Source of the DNA: WHTX01 sp038255145
GTDB taxonomy: Bacteria > Actinomycetota > Acidimicrobiia > Acidimicrobiales > CAIXPF01
Assembly (NCBI GenBank): GCA_038255145.1
Contig: JBBSLP010000047.1
Coordinates: forward strand, 1 to 46,514
DNA length: 46,514 nt
Reading direction: 5' to 3'
The stretch's first letter is position 1; each line of letters starts with the position of its first letter. Below, piece after piece: positions 25,267 through 32,990 of the stretch. Below the pieces are notes generated by a model. The model was not told the origin of the DNA, searched no databases, and worked only from the letters and a program-made list of their open reading frames with translations. The position numbers and the translations under genes are program-made.

Positions 25267-25302
25267 TCCCCGACCGCGTCCCCATCCCCGACCGCATCCC
25301 CG
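25267..25302. repeat. Two tandem 18-base copies upstream of the SDR gene
   Basis: TCCCCGACCGCGTCCCCA (25267-25284) is followed directly by a copy with two changes (25285-25302). A partial match precedes them. The repeat lies 30 bases before the SDR start. It may be a remnant of coding repeats or a leader feature; nothing shows a function. Confidence 0.5.
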
Positions 25303-25331
25303 AACCGATCCACGACCACGGAGGTACGACG

Positions 25332-26132
25332 ATGCTGCTGGAGCAGCGCAACGCGGTGGTCTACGGCGCCGGTGGGGCCATCGGCGGTGCCGTGGCCCGG
25401 GCCTTCGCCCGGGAAGGTGCCACCGTCCACCTGGCCGGGCGCACCCCCGGTCCCCTCGAGGAGCGGGCGGCCGAGCTCCGGGCCGGCGGCGGTCGGGCCC
25501 AGACGTGGATCGTCGACGCCCTCGACGAAGCCGCAGTGGACGCCCACGCCGACGCCGTGGTCGCTGCGGCGGGGTCGCTGGACATCTCGTTCAACCTCAT
25601 CGGCGTGGGCGACATCCAGGGCACCCCCCTGGCCCAGATGGACGTGGCCGACTTCGAGGCCCCCATCCACAACGCGGCGCGCACGCAGTTCCTCACGGCG
25701 CGAGCCGCGGCCCGCCACATGATCCCCCGCCGTTGTGGGGTCATCCTCACCTTCGGCGGCTACGGCGACCCGGTGCGGGACTACAGCATCGGTGGCTTCC
25801 AGGTCGCCCTGGCCACGGTCGACGCCCTGCGCCGCCAACTGGCCGCCGGGCTCGGCCCGTTCGGCACACGCGTCGTCACCCTGCCGACCGGCGGGGTGAT
25901 CGAGTCCCCACCCGCCGACTTCGAGGATCCTGACGCCCTGGTCGAAGGCATGGTGGGGCCGACCATGCTGGGCCGCACGGCATCCTTCGAGGACGTGGGC
26001 AACGTGGCCGCCTTCGCCGCCCCGGACCTGGCGGCCAGCATCACGGGCACGGCCATCAACATGACCTGCGGCGCCGTCCCCGACTGTGCGCACGACGGTG
26101 CGGCGAGCGACCGGCGAACCACCTTCTGTTAA
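25332..26132 (+). CDS. SDR-family protein lacking the catalytic Tyr and Lys
   Basis: This is a 266-residue Rossmann-fold SDR with an intact dinucleotide loop GAGGAIGG (12-19). The catalytic centre is missing. Aligning the helix that normally follows YxxxK, Tyr is F156 and Lys is L160 (in GGFQVALATVDALRR), and the usual Ser position reads LTFGG. A recurrent actinobacterial SDR subgroup shares this FGGYGDP...GGFQVAL pattern, so the loss is inherited rather than a local mutation. It may bind NAD(P) without classical dehydrogenase chemistry. GGAGG precedes the ATG at 25332. The stop overlaps the palindromic box ahead of the acyl-CoA ligase gene. Confidence 0.85.
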   Translation: MLLEQRNAVVYGAGGAIGGAVARAFAREGATVHLAGRTPGPLEERAAELRAGGGRAQTWIVDALDEAAVDAHADAVVAAAGSLDISFNLIGVGDIQGTPLAQMDVADFEAPIHNAARTQFLTARAAARHMIPRRCGVILTFGGYGDPVRDYSIGGFQVALATVDALRRQLAAGLGPFGTRVVTLPTGGVIESPPADFEDPDALVEGMVGPTMLGRTASFEDVGNVAAFAAPDLAASITGTAINMTCGAVPDCAHDGAASDRRTTFC

Positions 26133-26141
26133 CGTTCGTTG
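26129..26141. promoter_or_regulatory. Palindromic AACG-TT-CGTT box upstream of the acyl-CoA ligase
   Basis: TTAACGTTCGTTG has AACG/CGTT inverted arms (26131-26140) and starts on the SDR stop codon, 36 bases before the ligase start. A matching box (AACG-AT-CGTT) precedes the hydratase genes at 29015. Such palindromes are typical TetR-family operators, and a tandem TetR gene lies between the two sites. Confidence 0.55.
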
Positions 26142-26176
26142 CCGCCGCACCCAGGGGTGGCGACGAGGGGGCAGAC

Positions 26177-27718
26177 GTGGCCAGCCATCCAGCCGGGGTG
26201 CTCCGCGGTGACGTCTTCGTCCCCACCGCGGAACTGCGCCAGCGGGCGGCCCGGGCGGCGACGGCGCTGAGCTCGCTCGGCGTGGGCCGGGGCGACACCG
26301 TGGCCCTGCTGCTGCGCAACGACCTGCCCTTCGTCGAGGCCTCCCTGGCCGTGTCCATGATCGGCGCCGCCCCCGTCCCGGTGACCTGGCACGGGCGCAG
26401 TGACGAGGTGTCCTTCATCCTCGAGGACAGCCACGCCCTCGTGCTCGTGGCCCACGCCGACCTGCTGGCCCCGGTGCGCGTCGCCATGCCCCCGGGCGTG
26501 GCCGTGCGCGTCGTGCCCACGCCCGCCGACATCGTCACCAGCTACGGCCTCGACCCGGCCACCGCCGAGCCCGACCCCACCGACCTCCTGTGGAGCCCGT
26601 GGATCGAATCCTTCGAGCCTTTCGACGGTCAGATCGCCGGAGCGGCGAACGCGCTGATCTACACCTCGGGCACCACCGGCCGACCCAAGGGGGTGCGGCG
26701 GCTGCCGGGGACCGAGCAGGCCACCCTGACCCCCGGCGTGCGCACGGCCACGGGCCTGGGGCCGGGCATGCGCACCGTGGTGACGGGGCCGATGTACCAC
26801 ACCGCCCCCAACTACTACGGCATGAACGCCATGGCCTCGGACGGCTTCGTGCACCTGCAGCCCCGCTTCGACCCCGAGGAGCTGCTGGCGTTGATCGACG
26901 GCCACGGCATCACCCACCTGCACATGGTGCCCACCATGTTCGTGCGCCTCCTGCGACTGGGTGACGAGGTGAAGGCCCGCTACGACCTGTCATCGCTGCA
27001 GCACGTGGTCCATGCCGCCGCCCCCTGCCCCGTCGACGTCAAACAGCAGATGATCGCCTGGTGGGGCCCCATCATCCATGAGTACTACGGCGGCACCGAG
27101 ACCGGGGCGGTGACCCAGTGCGACAGCGCCGAGTGGTTGGCCCATCCGGGCACGGTGGGACGGGAGGCCGAGCACTGCAAGGTCACCGTCCTCGACGATG
27201 ACGGCGTTGCCGTGCCCACCGGCGCCGTCGGCGAGATCTTCATGCGCAACCGCGCCTTCCCCGACTTCACCTACGAGGGTCGGCCCGAAGCCCGCAGCGA
27301 GGTCGAACGCCAGGGCCTGTTCACCTGCGGCGACATCGGCTACCTGGACGACGACGGCTACCTCTACCTGTGCGACCGCAAGCGGGACATGGTCATCTCC
27401 GGTGGGGTCAACATCTACCCGGCCGAGATCGAGGCCTGCCTCATCCAGCTCGCCGGCGTCCACGATTGCGCCGTGTTCGGTGCCCCCCACGACGAGTTCG
27501 GTGAGCAGCTGGTGGCGGCTGTCGAGCGCAGTGGCGACAGCGCCGGCGCCGCCCTCGACGTCGACGCCGTGCGCCAACACGTGGCCGCCCACCTGGCCTC
27601 GTTCAAGGCACCCCGCATCGTCACCTTCCACGAATCCCTGCCCCGGGAGGACTCGGGCAAGATCTTCAAGCGCCGCCTGCGCGAGCCCTATTGGGAGGCA
27701 GCTGGTCGTCGCATCTGA
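26177..27718 (+). CDS. Acyl-CoA synthetase (AMP-binding family)
   Basis: This is a 513-residue adenylate-forming ligase. The ATP loop is YTSGTTGRPKG (162-172), the central motif is IHEYYGGTETG, the hinge is RKRDMVISGGVNIYP, and the C-terminal catalytic Lys lies in REDSGKIFKRRLRE. It activates a carboxylic acid as acyl-AMP and joins it to CoA. The N-terminal portion is short, like the FadD-type ligases of steroid and aromatic side-chain breakdown, but the substrate is unknown. GTG 26177 is the start. A TetR-type box lies just upstream, and the double TetR gene follows 22 bases after the stop, in the same direction. Confidence 0.9.
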   Translation: MASHPAGVLRGDVFVPTAELRQRAARAATALSSLGVGRGDTVALLLRNDLPFVEASLAVSMIGAAPVPVTWHGRSDEVSFILEDSHALVLVAHADLLAPVRVAMPPGVAVRVVPTPADIVTSYGLDPATAEPDPTDLLWSPWIESFEPFDGQIAGAANALIYTSGTTGRPKGVRRLPGTEQATLTPGVRTATGLGPGMRTVVTGPMYHTAPNYYGMNAMASDGFVHLQPRFDPEELLALIDGHGITHLHMVPTMFVRLLRLGDEVKARYDLSSLQHVVHAAAPCPVDVKQQMIAWWGPIIHEYYGGTETGAVTQCDSAEWLAHPGTVGREAEHCKVTVLDDDGVAVPTGAVGEIFMRNRAFPDFTYEGRPEARSEVERQGLFTCGDIGYLDDDGYLYLCDRKRDMVISGGVNIYPAEIEACLIQLAGVHDCAVFGAPHDEFGEQLVAAVERSGDSAGAALDVDAVRQHVAAHLASFKAPRIVTFHESLPREDSGKIFKRRLREPYWEAAGRRI

Positions 27719-27740
27719 CCGCAGGTTCCCGACGGCGGGC

Positions 27741-28988
27741 GTGGTCCCGACCGCAGTGCCGCCCGCCGGTGCCGTGGGCGACCGCCTGCTGGCCACCGCG
27801 GCACGGCTGTTCCGTGAGCGGGGCTTCCACGGCACCAGCATCGACGACATCGGCCGGGCCCTGAGCAGCTCGGGTCCCGCCGTCTACCGCCACGTCGAGT
27901 CCAAGGATGCGCTGCTCGCCGCCGTGGCCCGCCGCGGCGTCGACCAGGTGGCCGTGGCCTTCGCCGCCGCCGTGGCCCCCGACCACTCCCCCGGCGAACG
28001 CCTGGCCGCCGTGGTGCGGGCCGGGGCCGCCGCCACCCTCGACCACCTCGACGAGAGCGTCGTCTACCTGCGCGAGCGCCGCCACCTGCCCTCCGAGCTC
28101 CGTGGTGCCATCCGCGAGCGGGCCCACCACAACGACGCCCTGTTCATCGAAGCCGTGCAGGGGGTGCGACCCACCCTGGGGCGGGCCCAGGTCGGCTTCC
28201 TGTTGCAATCCCTCTCCGGGCTGTACCTGAGCATCGCCCACTACACCCCTCGGGTGGCCCGGGCACGCCTCGAGGACATGCTCACGGCCATGGGCACGGG
28301 CGCCCTGCTCGGGGCACCCGACCTGGCCGTCGACGCCGGCCGGGCCCGGTCCACCGCCGGCCCCACGACCGATGGCCAGGTGCCCGAACGGGCGTCGCGG
28401 CGCGAGATGTTGCTGACCGCGGCCACCGGCCTGTTCCGCGAGCACGGCTTCGCCGGGGTGGGCATCGACGAGATCGGCGCCGCCGCGGGCATCGCCGGGC
28501 CCGGCGTGTACCGCCACTTCCGCAACAAGGAGGAGCTGCTGGCCGCGGCCATGGCCCGGGCCCGCGAGCCCCTGGCTGCAGCGGTGACCCGGGCCCTGGC
28601 TGCCGCCACCCCCCGCCAGTCCCTCGACCAGCTGGTGTCGTCCTACGTCGACATCGCCGTGGACAACGAGGACACCATCGCCGTGTACCTCAACGAGAGC
28701 CGGGCCCTGGGCGACACGAGACGCCGGGCCGTGCGCCGCGACCAGCGCTCGTACCTCGAGGAATGGGTCATGGTGGTGACCAGGCTCGACCCCCACCACC
28801 CCGCCGGCCATCCCCCCGGCCATCCCCCCGACGAGGTCCGCGCCGCCGTCCACGGTGCCATCGGGCTGGTGAACGGCTACGCCGAGGGCCGGGTGCGCCC
28901 ACCGCTCGACGTCGTGCGGCCCGTGCTCGTGGCCATGACCACCAGCGCCCTCGACGCCTTCATGGGGGCACCACCAGCGCGACCGTGA
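27741..28988 (+). CDS. Tandem TetR regulator (two complete TetR units in one chain)
   Basis: About 415 residues from GTG 27741 (GTG 27756 is also possible). Unit 1 has GDRLLATAARLFRERGF and SSGPAVYRHVESKDALLAAV (about 13-62). Unit 2 has MLLTAATGLFREHGFAG and GIAGPGVYRHFRNKEELLAAAM (about 215-270). Each is followed by its own helical ligand-domain-like region. One chain therefore mimics a TetR dimer. Such double regulators are known near fatty-acid genes of actinobacteria. The likely targets are the AACGNNCGTT boxes at 26131 and 29015 that flank this gene. A proline/His-rich insertion (HHPAGHPPGHPPDE) sits near residue 350. Confidence 0.85.
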   Translation: MVPTAVPPAGAVGDRLLATAARLFRERGFHGTSIDDIGRALSSSGPAVYRHVESKDALLAAVARRGVDQVAVAFAAAVAPDHSPGERLAAVVRAGAAATLDHLDESVVYLRERRHLPSELRGAIRERAHHNDALFIEAVQGVRPTLGRAQVGFLLQSLSGLYLSIAHYTPRVARARLEDMLTAMGTGALLGAPDLAVDAGRARSTAGPTTDGQVPERASRREMLLTAATGLFREHGFAGVGIDEIGAAAGIAGPGVYRHFRNKEELLAAAMARAREPLAAAVTRALAAATPRQSLDQLVSSYVDIAVDNEDTIAVYLNESRALGDTRRRAVRRDQRSYLEEWVMVVTRLDPHHPAGHPPGHPPDEVRAAVHGAIGLVNGYAEGRVRPPLDVVRPVLVAMTTSALDAFMGAPPARP

Positions 28989-29013
28989 CCCGGACCCCCG
29001 CTTGGCCATTAGG

Positions 29014-29027
29014 TAACGATCGTTTAC
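29014..29027. promoter_or_regulatory. Palindromic AACG-AT-CGTT box upstream of the hydratase genes
   Basis: TAACGATCGTTTAC contains a perfect 10-base palindrome AACGATCGTT (29015-29024). It is in an AT-richer island 50 bases before the first hot-dog gene, between ATTAGG and ACAGTC. Together with the similar box at 26131 it suggests one operator type for both transcription units. Confidence 0.65.
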
Positions 29028-29075
29028 AGTCGGCCCCACGCGGATGTGCCGGACGGCACTCGGCAAGGAGGCGCC

Positions 29076-29489
29076 ATGTCCTACGAGGTCCCCATCGAAC
29101 GGGGCAAGATCCGCGAGTTCGCCCGGGCCACCCAGTCCCGCAACCCGGCCTACGACGATGCCGACGCGGTGATCCCGCCCACGTTCCTGACCACGGCGCA
29201 GAACTTCTGGGCCACCGGTACCCACCCCATCATGGACCTGGGCTTCGAACTGGCCCGCCTGCTGCACGGCGAGGAGGAGTACGAGTTCTTCGGCCCCCCG
29301 CCCCACGCCGGGCAGACCCTGACCGTGTCCTCCCGCCTGGCCGACCGCTGGGAGAAGGAGGGCAAGCGCGGCGGGGTCATGCGCTTCGCCCGCATCGTCA
29401 CCGAGTACCGCGACGCCGACGGTGGCCTCGTGGCCGAGCAGCGCTCGACCCTCGTCGAGACGGGGCGCGCCCCCGAGAAGGAGTCCTGA
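29076..29489 (+). CDS. Hot-dog (MaoC N-terminal, FAS1-like dehydratase) protein, subunit A
   Basis: This 137-residue protein has the MaoC-like N-terminal hot-dog pattern: IERGKIREFARATQSRNPAY, IPPTFLTTAQNFW, then GEEEYEFFGPPPHAGQTLTV and GGVMRFARIVTEYRD. It carries no hydratase-2 catalytic motif of its own. In heterodimeric enoyl-CoA hydratases (HadAB/ChsH type) this half binds acyl-CoA while the partner supplies the catalytic Asp and His. AAGGAGG precedes the ATG at 29076. The stop is followed after one base by the partner gene's GTG, so the two form an operon under the box at 29015. Confidence 0.85.
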   Translation: MSYEVPIERGKIREFARATQSRNPAYDDADAVIPPTFLTTAQNFWATGTHPIMDLGFELARLLHGEEEYEFFGPPPHAGQTLTVSSRLADRWEKEGKRGGVMRFARIVTEYRDADGGLVAEQRSTLVETGRAPEKES

Positions 29490-29490
29490 C

Positions 29491-29919
29491 GTGGCTGACA
29501 CCACCGCAGACACCAACGCCATCGACGTCGGCACCGAGGCCGAGCCCCGCACGTTCGGCCCCCTGACCAGGACCGACATCGTCCGCTACGCCGGAGCCTC
29601 GGGGGACTTCAACCCCATCCACCACGACGAGTTCTTCGCCACCGGGGCCGGCTTCCCCACCGTGTTCTCCATCGGCATGTTCCAGGCCGCCCTGCTGGCC
29701 ACCTTCGCCACGGACTGGCTGGGGCCCGAGGCCATCCGCCGCTTCACCGTGCGCTTCAAAGAACAGGTGTGGCCCGGGGACGAGCTGACCTGCACCGGGG
29801 TGATCAGTGCCGTCGAGGACACCCCCGAGGGCCGCAAGGTCGAGGCCGAGCTGACCTGCACCCGCCAGACCGGCGGCGTGGCCATCAGCGGCTCGGCCTC
29901 CTTCCTCGTGCCCGCCTGA
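29491..29919 (+). CDS. MaoC-type (R)-specific enoyl-CoA hydratase, catalytic subunit B
   Basis: The 142-residue hot-dog protein contains the hydratase-2 motif YAGASGDFNPIHHDEFFA (about 31-48), with the Asp and His that activate water. GAGFPTVFSIGMFQAALLA follows. It should pair with the protein from 29076 to hydrate trans-2-enoyl-CoA. The start is GTG 29491, one base past the upstream stop, preceded by AAGGAG. Together with the ligase at 26177 it provides activation and hydration steps of an acyl-CoA route. Confidence 0.88.
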   Translation: MADTTADTNAIDVGTEAEPRTFGPLTRTDIVRYAGASGDFNPIHHDEFFATGAGFPTVFSIGMFQAALLATFATDWLGPEAIRRFTVRFKEQVWPGDELTCTGVISAVEDTPEGRKVEAELTCTRQTGGVAISGSASFLVPA

Positions 29920-29922
29920 CTC

Positions 29923-30147
29923 TCAGAGGTTGCCGGTGGGGTGAACGGTGGACACGAGGATGCCGGCCTGGTGGCGCTCGAGCCGCCCGGTGACCACACC
30001 GTCGGCCCGCACGAAGAACGCCGGCCAGCAGCTCCACGGCGCCGACGAGTTGCTGGCGCTGATGTTCACGTGGTTGGCCAGCGCCGCGGCCCGCAGGGCC
30101 GCGGGCATGGTGATCTCGGGCAGGGTCGACCCCTCATTGAGGGCCAT
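29923..30147 (-). pseudogene. C-terminal remnant of a carbon-nitrogen hydrolase (nitrilase superfamily)
   Basis: The minus-strand frame ending at 29923 reads PAALRAAALANHVNISASNSS, SCWPAFFVRADGVVTGRLERHQ (split here) and GILVSTVHPTG. This is the end of a nitrilase-fold amidase, with ANHV and the SCWPAFF...G.L..H..G strand pairs. Only about 75 residues remain. The catalytic Cys and first Glu/Lys are not present, and upstream sequence shows no match. An ATG at 30147 could still start a short peptide, but not an enzyme. Confidence 0.55.
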
Positions 30148-30308
30148 GTGGTCGGCGCCGATGTAGGACCCATCTCGGCCAAGGCCTCGGGGGACACATC
30201 GGCGGCGTGTGGCGATGCGGAGCGCCATCTCCATCCTCCGAACCCTTCCGGGGAGATCTCGATCGACCGTAGCCATCGCCCCCTCGAGGTGACCTGGACA
30301 GGCCCGCC

Positions 30309-30590
30309 TCAGCCGCGTCGTTCGTCGAGCGGGGACATCACCGCCACCACATCCACACGGTCCGACTGGTACCAATGCCTGTAGTACACCTCGACCCCGC
30401 CAGTGCCTGGCACAACCACCTGCCGCCAGTCGTAGGAACCCGCGTCCATGCCCCGCTCGGACAGGTCATCAAGCGTGACGCTCGGCCAGCGCCAGGGAGT
30501 CTCGCCGGCGGCTTCGATCCATTCGAGGACCACCCGCGCCACGGAGAACCTCGGATCGTCCCGCTCCACCCACTCGGAGTAGGCCGCCAT
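30309..30590 (-). CDS. Hypothetical small protein, possible second gene of a bicistron
   Basis: This is a 93-residue protein from ATG 30590. MAAYSEWVERDDPRFSVAR is followed by VVLEWIEAAGETPWRWPSV, DWRQVVVPGTGGVEVYYRH and SDRVDVVAVMSP. The last third resembles the beta strands of small toxin-like (RelE-fold-like) proteins, but I cannot assign a family. It lies 23 bases downstream of the 51-residue gene on the same strand, an arrangement like toxin-antitoxin pairs. Codon usage is less extreme in GC than its neighbours. Confidence 0.55.
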   Translation of the reverse strand: MAAYSEWVERDDPRFSVARVVLEWIEAAGETPWRWPSVTLDDLSERGMDAGSYDWRQVVVPGTGGVEVYYRHWYQSDRVDVVAVMSPLDERRG

Positions 30591-30613
30591 GTCCCCGAGC
30601 ACGGGGAACGATG

Positions 30614-30769
30614 TTAGTCGGTGCGCGTGGCGGTGCGTTCGTCCAAGCGAGCAGCCTGTTCCATCAGCCAACTGATGAATTCAGGGTCCGCGGACCGGCG
30701 CTGCCAGGCGTCGCGGGTTTCTCGGTATGCGGCAACCCGCTGGATCGCTTCCTCGGGCGTCATCGACAT
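30614..30769 (-). CDS. Hypothetical 51-residue protein, possible antitoxin-like partner
   Basis: MSMTPEEAIQRVAAYRET starts this small helical, charged protein, which ends LMEQAARLDERTATRTD. A clear GGAGG lies 6 bases before ATG 30769, supporting translation. It is encoded just upstream of the 93-residue gene. Small helical plus small beta-rich partner is a common toxin-antitoxin layout, but neither product matches a family I know. Confidence 0.5.
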   Translation of the reverse strand: MSMTPEEAIQRVAAYRETRDAWQRRSADPEFISWLMEQAARLDERTATRTD

Positions 30770-30893
30770 GGGTGGCCTCCCGTCGGGGTTCCGCTCCCCT
30801 GACGGGAACGACCCTACCCCTCGCCCCCTCGGTGTAGGGGCCCGGGGAGGTGCGGACGCGTGAGATGGAGGTCGCCGACGCGAACGCAAGAAG

Positions 30894-31520
30894 GTGCGCA
30901 CCCGGGACGCCCTGGTCGACGCCGCGGTGGCCATGTTCGCCCGCCAGGGCTTCGAGGACACCACGGTGGAGGCCATCGCCGAGGAGGTCGACGTCTCCCG
31001 GCGCACGTTCCACCGCCACTTCCCCCGCAAGGAGGACGTGCTCTTCGCCGACGCCGCGGACCGCCTGGCCCTGTTCGGCGACGCCCTGGCCGGACGCCCC
31101 GCCGAGGAGCCCGTGATCGACTCGGTGCGGGTGGCCCTGCGTGGGCTGGCCCTGGTGCTGTCGGCCCGACCCGACGTCGAGCGCACCCGCCTCCGCCTGA
31201 TCGAGGCGTCGCCCACACTTCGGGCCCACCACCTGCGCTACCAGGATGAACTGGCCGCAGCCATCACCGCCTTCGCCGCCCAGCGCACGCCCGACCGCGG
31301 CGAGCCGGCATGGCCGGCCCTCCTGGGCTCCTGCAGCCTGGCCGTGGTCACCACCATGCGACGGCGATGGACGGCCGGCGAGCTCGAGGAGAGCCTGGCT
31401 GATGCCATCGACCATGGCTTCGACGTGCTGTCCCACCTGTGTGAGCCCCACCTGTGTGAGCCCCACCTGGGCGACCCCCACCTGGGCGACCCCCACCCCG
31501 ATGAGGAGAACCGACCATGA
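30894..31520 (+). CDS. TetR/AcrR family regulator of the adjacent MFS gene
   Basis: This is a 208-residue protein from GTG 30894, the only start after the in-frame stop at 30861. The HTH is RDALVDAAVAMFARQGFEDT and VDVSRRTFHRHFPRKEDVLF. The C-terminal domain has WPALLGSCSLAVVTTMRRRW. The tail is unusual: four tandem pentapeptides, HLCEP twice and HLGDP twice, end the protein just before a short acidic tail. It overlaps the MFS gene by 4 bases (ATGA), so it very likely represses the operon in response to an exported compound. Confidence 0.88.
   Translation: MRTRDALVDAAVAMFARQGFEDTTVEAIAEEVDVSRRTFHRHFPRKEDVLFADAADRLALFGDALAGRPAEEPVIDSVRVALRGLALVLSARPDVERTRLRLIEASPTLRAHHLRYQDELAAAITAFAAQRTPDRGEPAWPALLGSCSLAVVTTMRRRWTAGELEESLADAIDHGFDVLSHLCEPHLCEPHLGDPHLGDPHPDEENRP
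31434..31493. repeat. Four 15-base tandem repeats inside the TetR gene
   Basis: CACCTGTGTGAGCCC occurs twice in a row, then CACCTGGGCGACCCC twice, with a partial fifth CACCCC. The unit is five codons, giving HLCEP, HLCEP, HLGDP, HLGDP. Pairwise identity suggests recent duplication of each type. The His, Cys and acidic residues could bind metal. Confidence 0.85.
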
Positions 31521-32950
31521 CCGGCGTGCTCGACGCGGCACCGAGCCGGCCCACGGTGGCCAACCCGTGGCTGGCCATGTCGGTGGTCATGGTGGGCACG
31601 GTGATGGTGGTGCTCGACTCCACCATCGTCAACGTGGCCCTGCCCCAGATCGGCGCTGACCTGAAGGCGGGTGACGGTGTCGAGTGGATCGTCAGCTCGT
31701 ACCTGCTGGCCGTGGCCGTGTCCCAGCCGGCCAGCGGCTGGCTGGCCGACCGCTTCGGCCGCAAGACCGTCTTCCTGGCCTCGCTCACCAGCTTCACCGT
31801 GGCCTCGTTCCTGGCTGCCCTGGCCCCGTCGTTGACCGTGCTCATCGGCTGCCGGGTGCTGCAGGGCCTGGGCGGTGGCGCCCTGCTACCCGTGGGGATG
31901 GCCATGGCCCTCGAGCTCTTCCCCAGGGAGAAGCACGGCCGGGCCATGTCGACCTACGGCGTGGCCGCAATGGCCGCTCCCGCCATCGGTCCCACCATCG
32001 GCGGTTACCTGGTCACGGCCATGAGCTGGCACTGGTTGTTCCTCATCAACGTGCCCATCGGTGCCGTCGGCCTCGTGCTCGGCCTGCGCTGGCTGCCCCG
32101 CTTCGGTCACCAGGAACGCCGCCGCTTCGACGCTCTCGGGCTCGTCCTCGGTGGGACCGGCTTGGCGTTGACCGTGCTCGGGTTGTCCGAGGCCAACGGC
32201 TGGGGCTGGGGCTCACCGGCCACGCTGACCTGCGTCATGGGCGGCCTGGTCCTGCTCGTGCTGTTCGTGGTGCACGAACTGCGCACCGACGCCCCCCTCA
32301 TCGAGGTGCGCATCTTCAAGCGCCACGCCTTCTCCCTGGCCATGGGGGCGGGCTTCTTCATCACCGCGGCCCAGTACACCCGCCTGGTCTTCATCCCCCT
32401 CCAGCTCGAAGGGGTGCGGGGGTACTCGGCCCTGGCCGTCGGCGTCCTGCTGGGGCCGGCCGCCGTCGTCTCCGCCGTGTTCATGACCATCGGCGGCCGA
32501 CTGGTCGACACCATGGGCTCCCGTCGTCCCGTCATGATCGGCATCGCCACAATGGCCGTGGCCGTGTTCGCCATGGGCCACCTGTCCACGACCACCCCGC
32601 TGTGGGTCATCGGCGCCCTGCTGGCCGTGCAGGGGGCGGGCATGGGCCTGGGCATGTCGCCGCTGATGGTGGCGGGCATGAGCGACCTGCCGCCGGACCA
32701 GATCGCCCGGGGGTCGGCGGTGCGCTCGCTGAACAGCCAGATCGCCGGCGCCATCTCGGTCGCCGCCCTGGGCGCGCTGGTCAGCTCGCGCATGGGCAGC
32801 TCGCCCACCCCCGAACGGGCCGTGGCCAGCTACAACGCCGCCTTCATCGCCTGCAGCGCCTCGTTGCTGGTGGCCCTGGCCCTGGCCAGCCGCCTCCCCA
32901 GCCGCCCCCGGGGCGTGATCGACGAGGACGCCCTGCTCCTGGCCGAGTGA
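31517..32950 (+). CDS. MFS drug transporter, DHA2 (EmrB/QacA) family
   Basis: This is a 477-residue integral membrane protein with about 14 helices. It begins MSVVMVGTVMVVLDSTIVNVA in pieces; the D and T of LDSTIVNVALP are the DHA2 motif C/D1 region. Motif A is GWLADRFGRKTVF (around 73-85), followed by LIGCRVLQGLGGG. DHA2 pumps use the proton gradient to expel lipophilic cations and other drugs. It overlaps its TetR regulator gene by 4 bases. The C-terminus is short and cytoplasmic. No accessory membrane-fusion gene is present, as expected in a Gram-positive lineage. Confidence 0.92.
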   Translation: MTGVLDAAPSRPTVANPWLAMSVVMVGTVMVVLDSTIVNVALPQIGADLKAGDGVEWIVSSYLLAVAVSQPASGWLADRFGRKTVFLASLTSFTVASFLAALAPSLTVLIGCRVLQGLGGGALLPVGMAMALELFPREKHGRAMSTYGVAAMAAPAIGPTIGGYLVTAMSWHWLFLINVPIGAVGLVLGLRWLPRFGHQERRRFDALGLVLGGTGLALTVLGLSEANGWGWGSPATLTCVMGGLVLLVLFVVHELRTDAPLIEVRIFKRHAFSLAMGAGFFITAAQYTRLVFIPLQLEGVRGYSALAVGVLLGPAAVVSAVFMTIGGRLVDTMGSRRPVMIGIATMAVAVFAMGHLSTTTPLWVIGALLAVQGAGMGLGMSPLMVAGMSDLPPDQIARGSAVRSLNSQIAGAISVAALGALVSSRMGSSPTPERAVASYNAAFIACSASLLVALALASRLPSRPRGVIDEDALLLAE

Positions 32951-32972
32951 CGCCTTACCTCCGCAGCCTCTA

Positions 32973-32990
32973 CGTGCTACAAGTAGCACG
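32973..32990. promoter_or_regulatory. Palindromic operator of the PIN toxin-antitoxin pair
   Basis: CGTGCTAC (32973-32980) and GTAGCACG (32983-32990) are perfect 8-base arms around AA and end directly at the antitoxin GTG. Phd/VapB-type antitoxins autorepress from such sites. The site is intact although both genes behind it are damaged. Confidence 0.7.

Noticed and set aside
25267..25302. Tandem 18-base repeat as a CRISPR fragment
   Set aside because: The copies touch with no spacer and only two exist; no cas genes are near.
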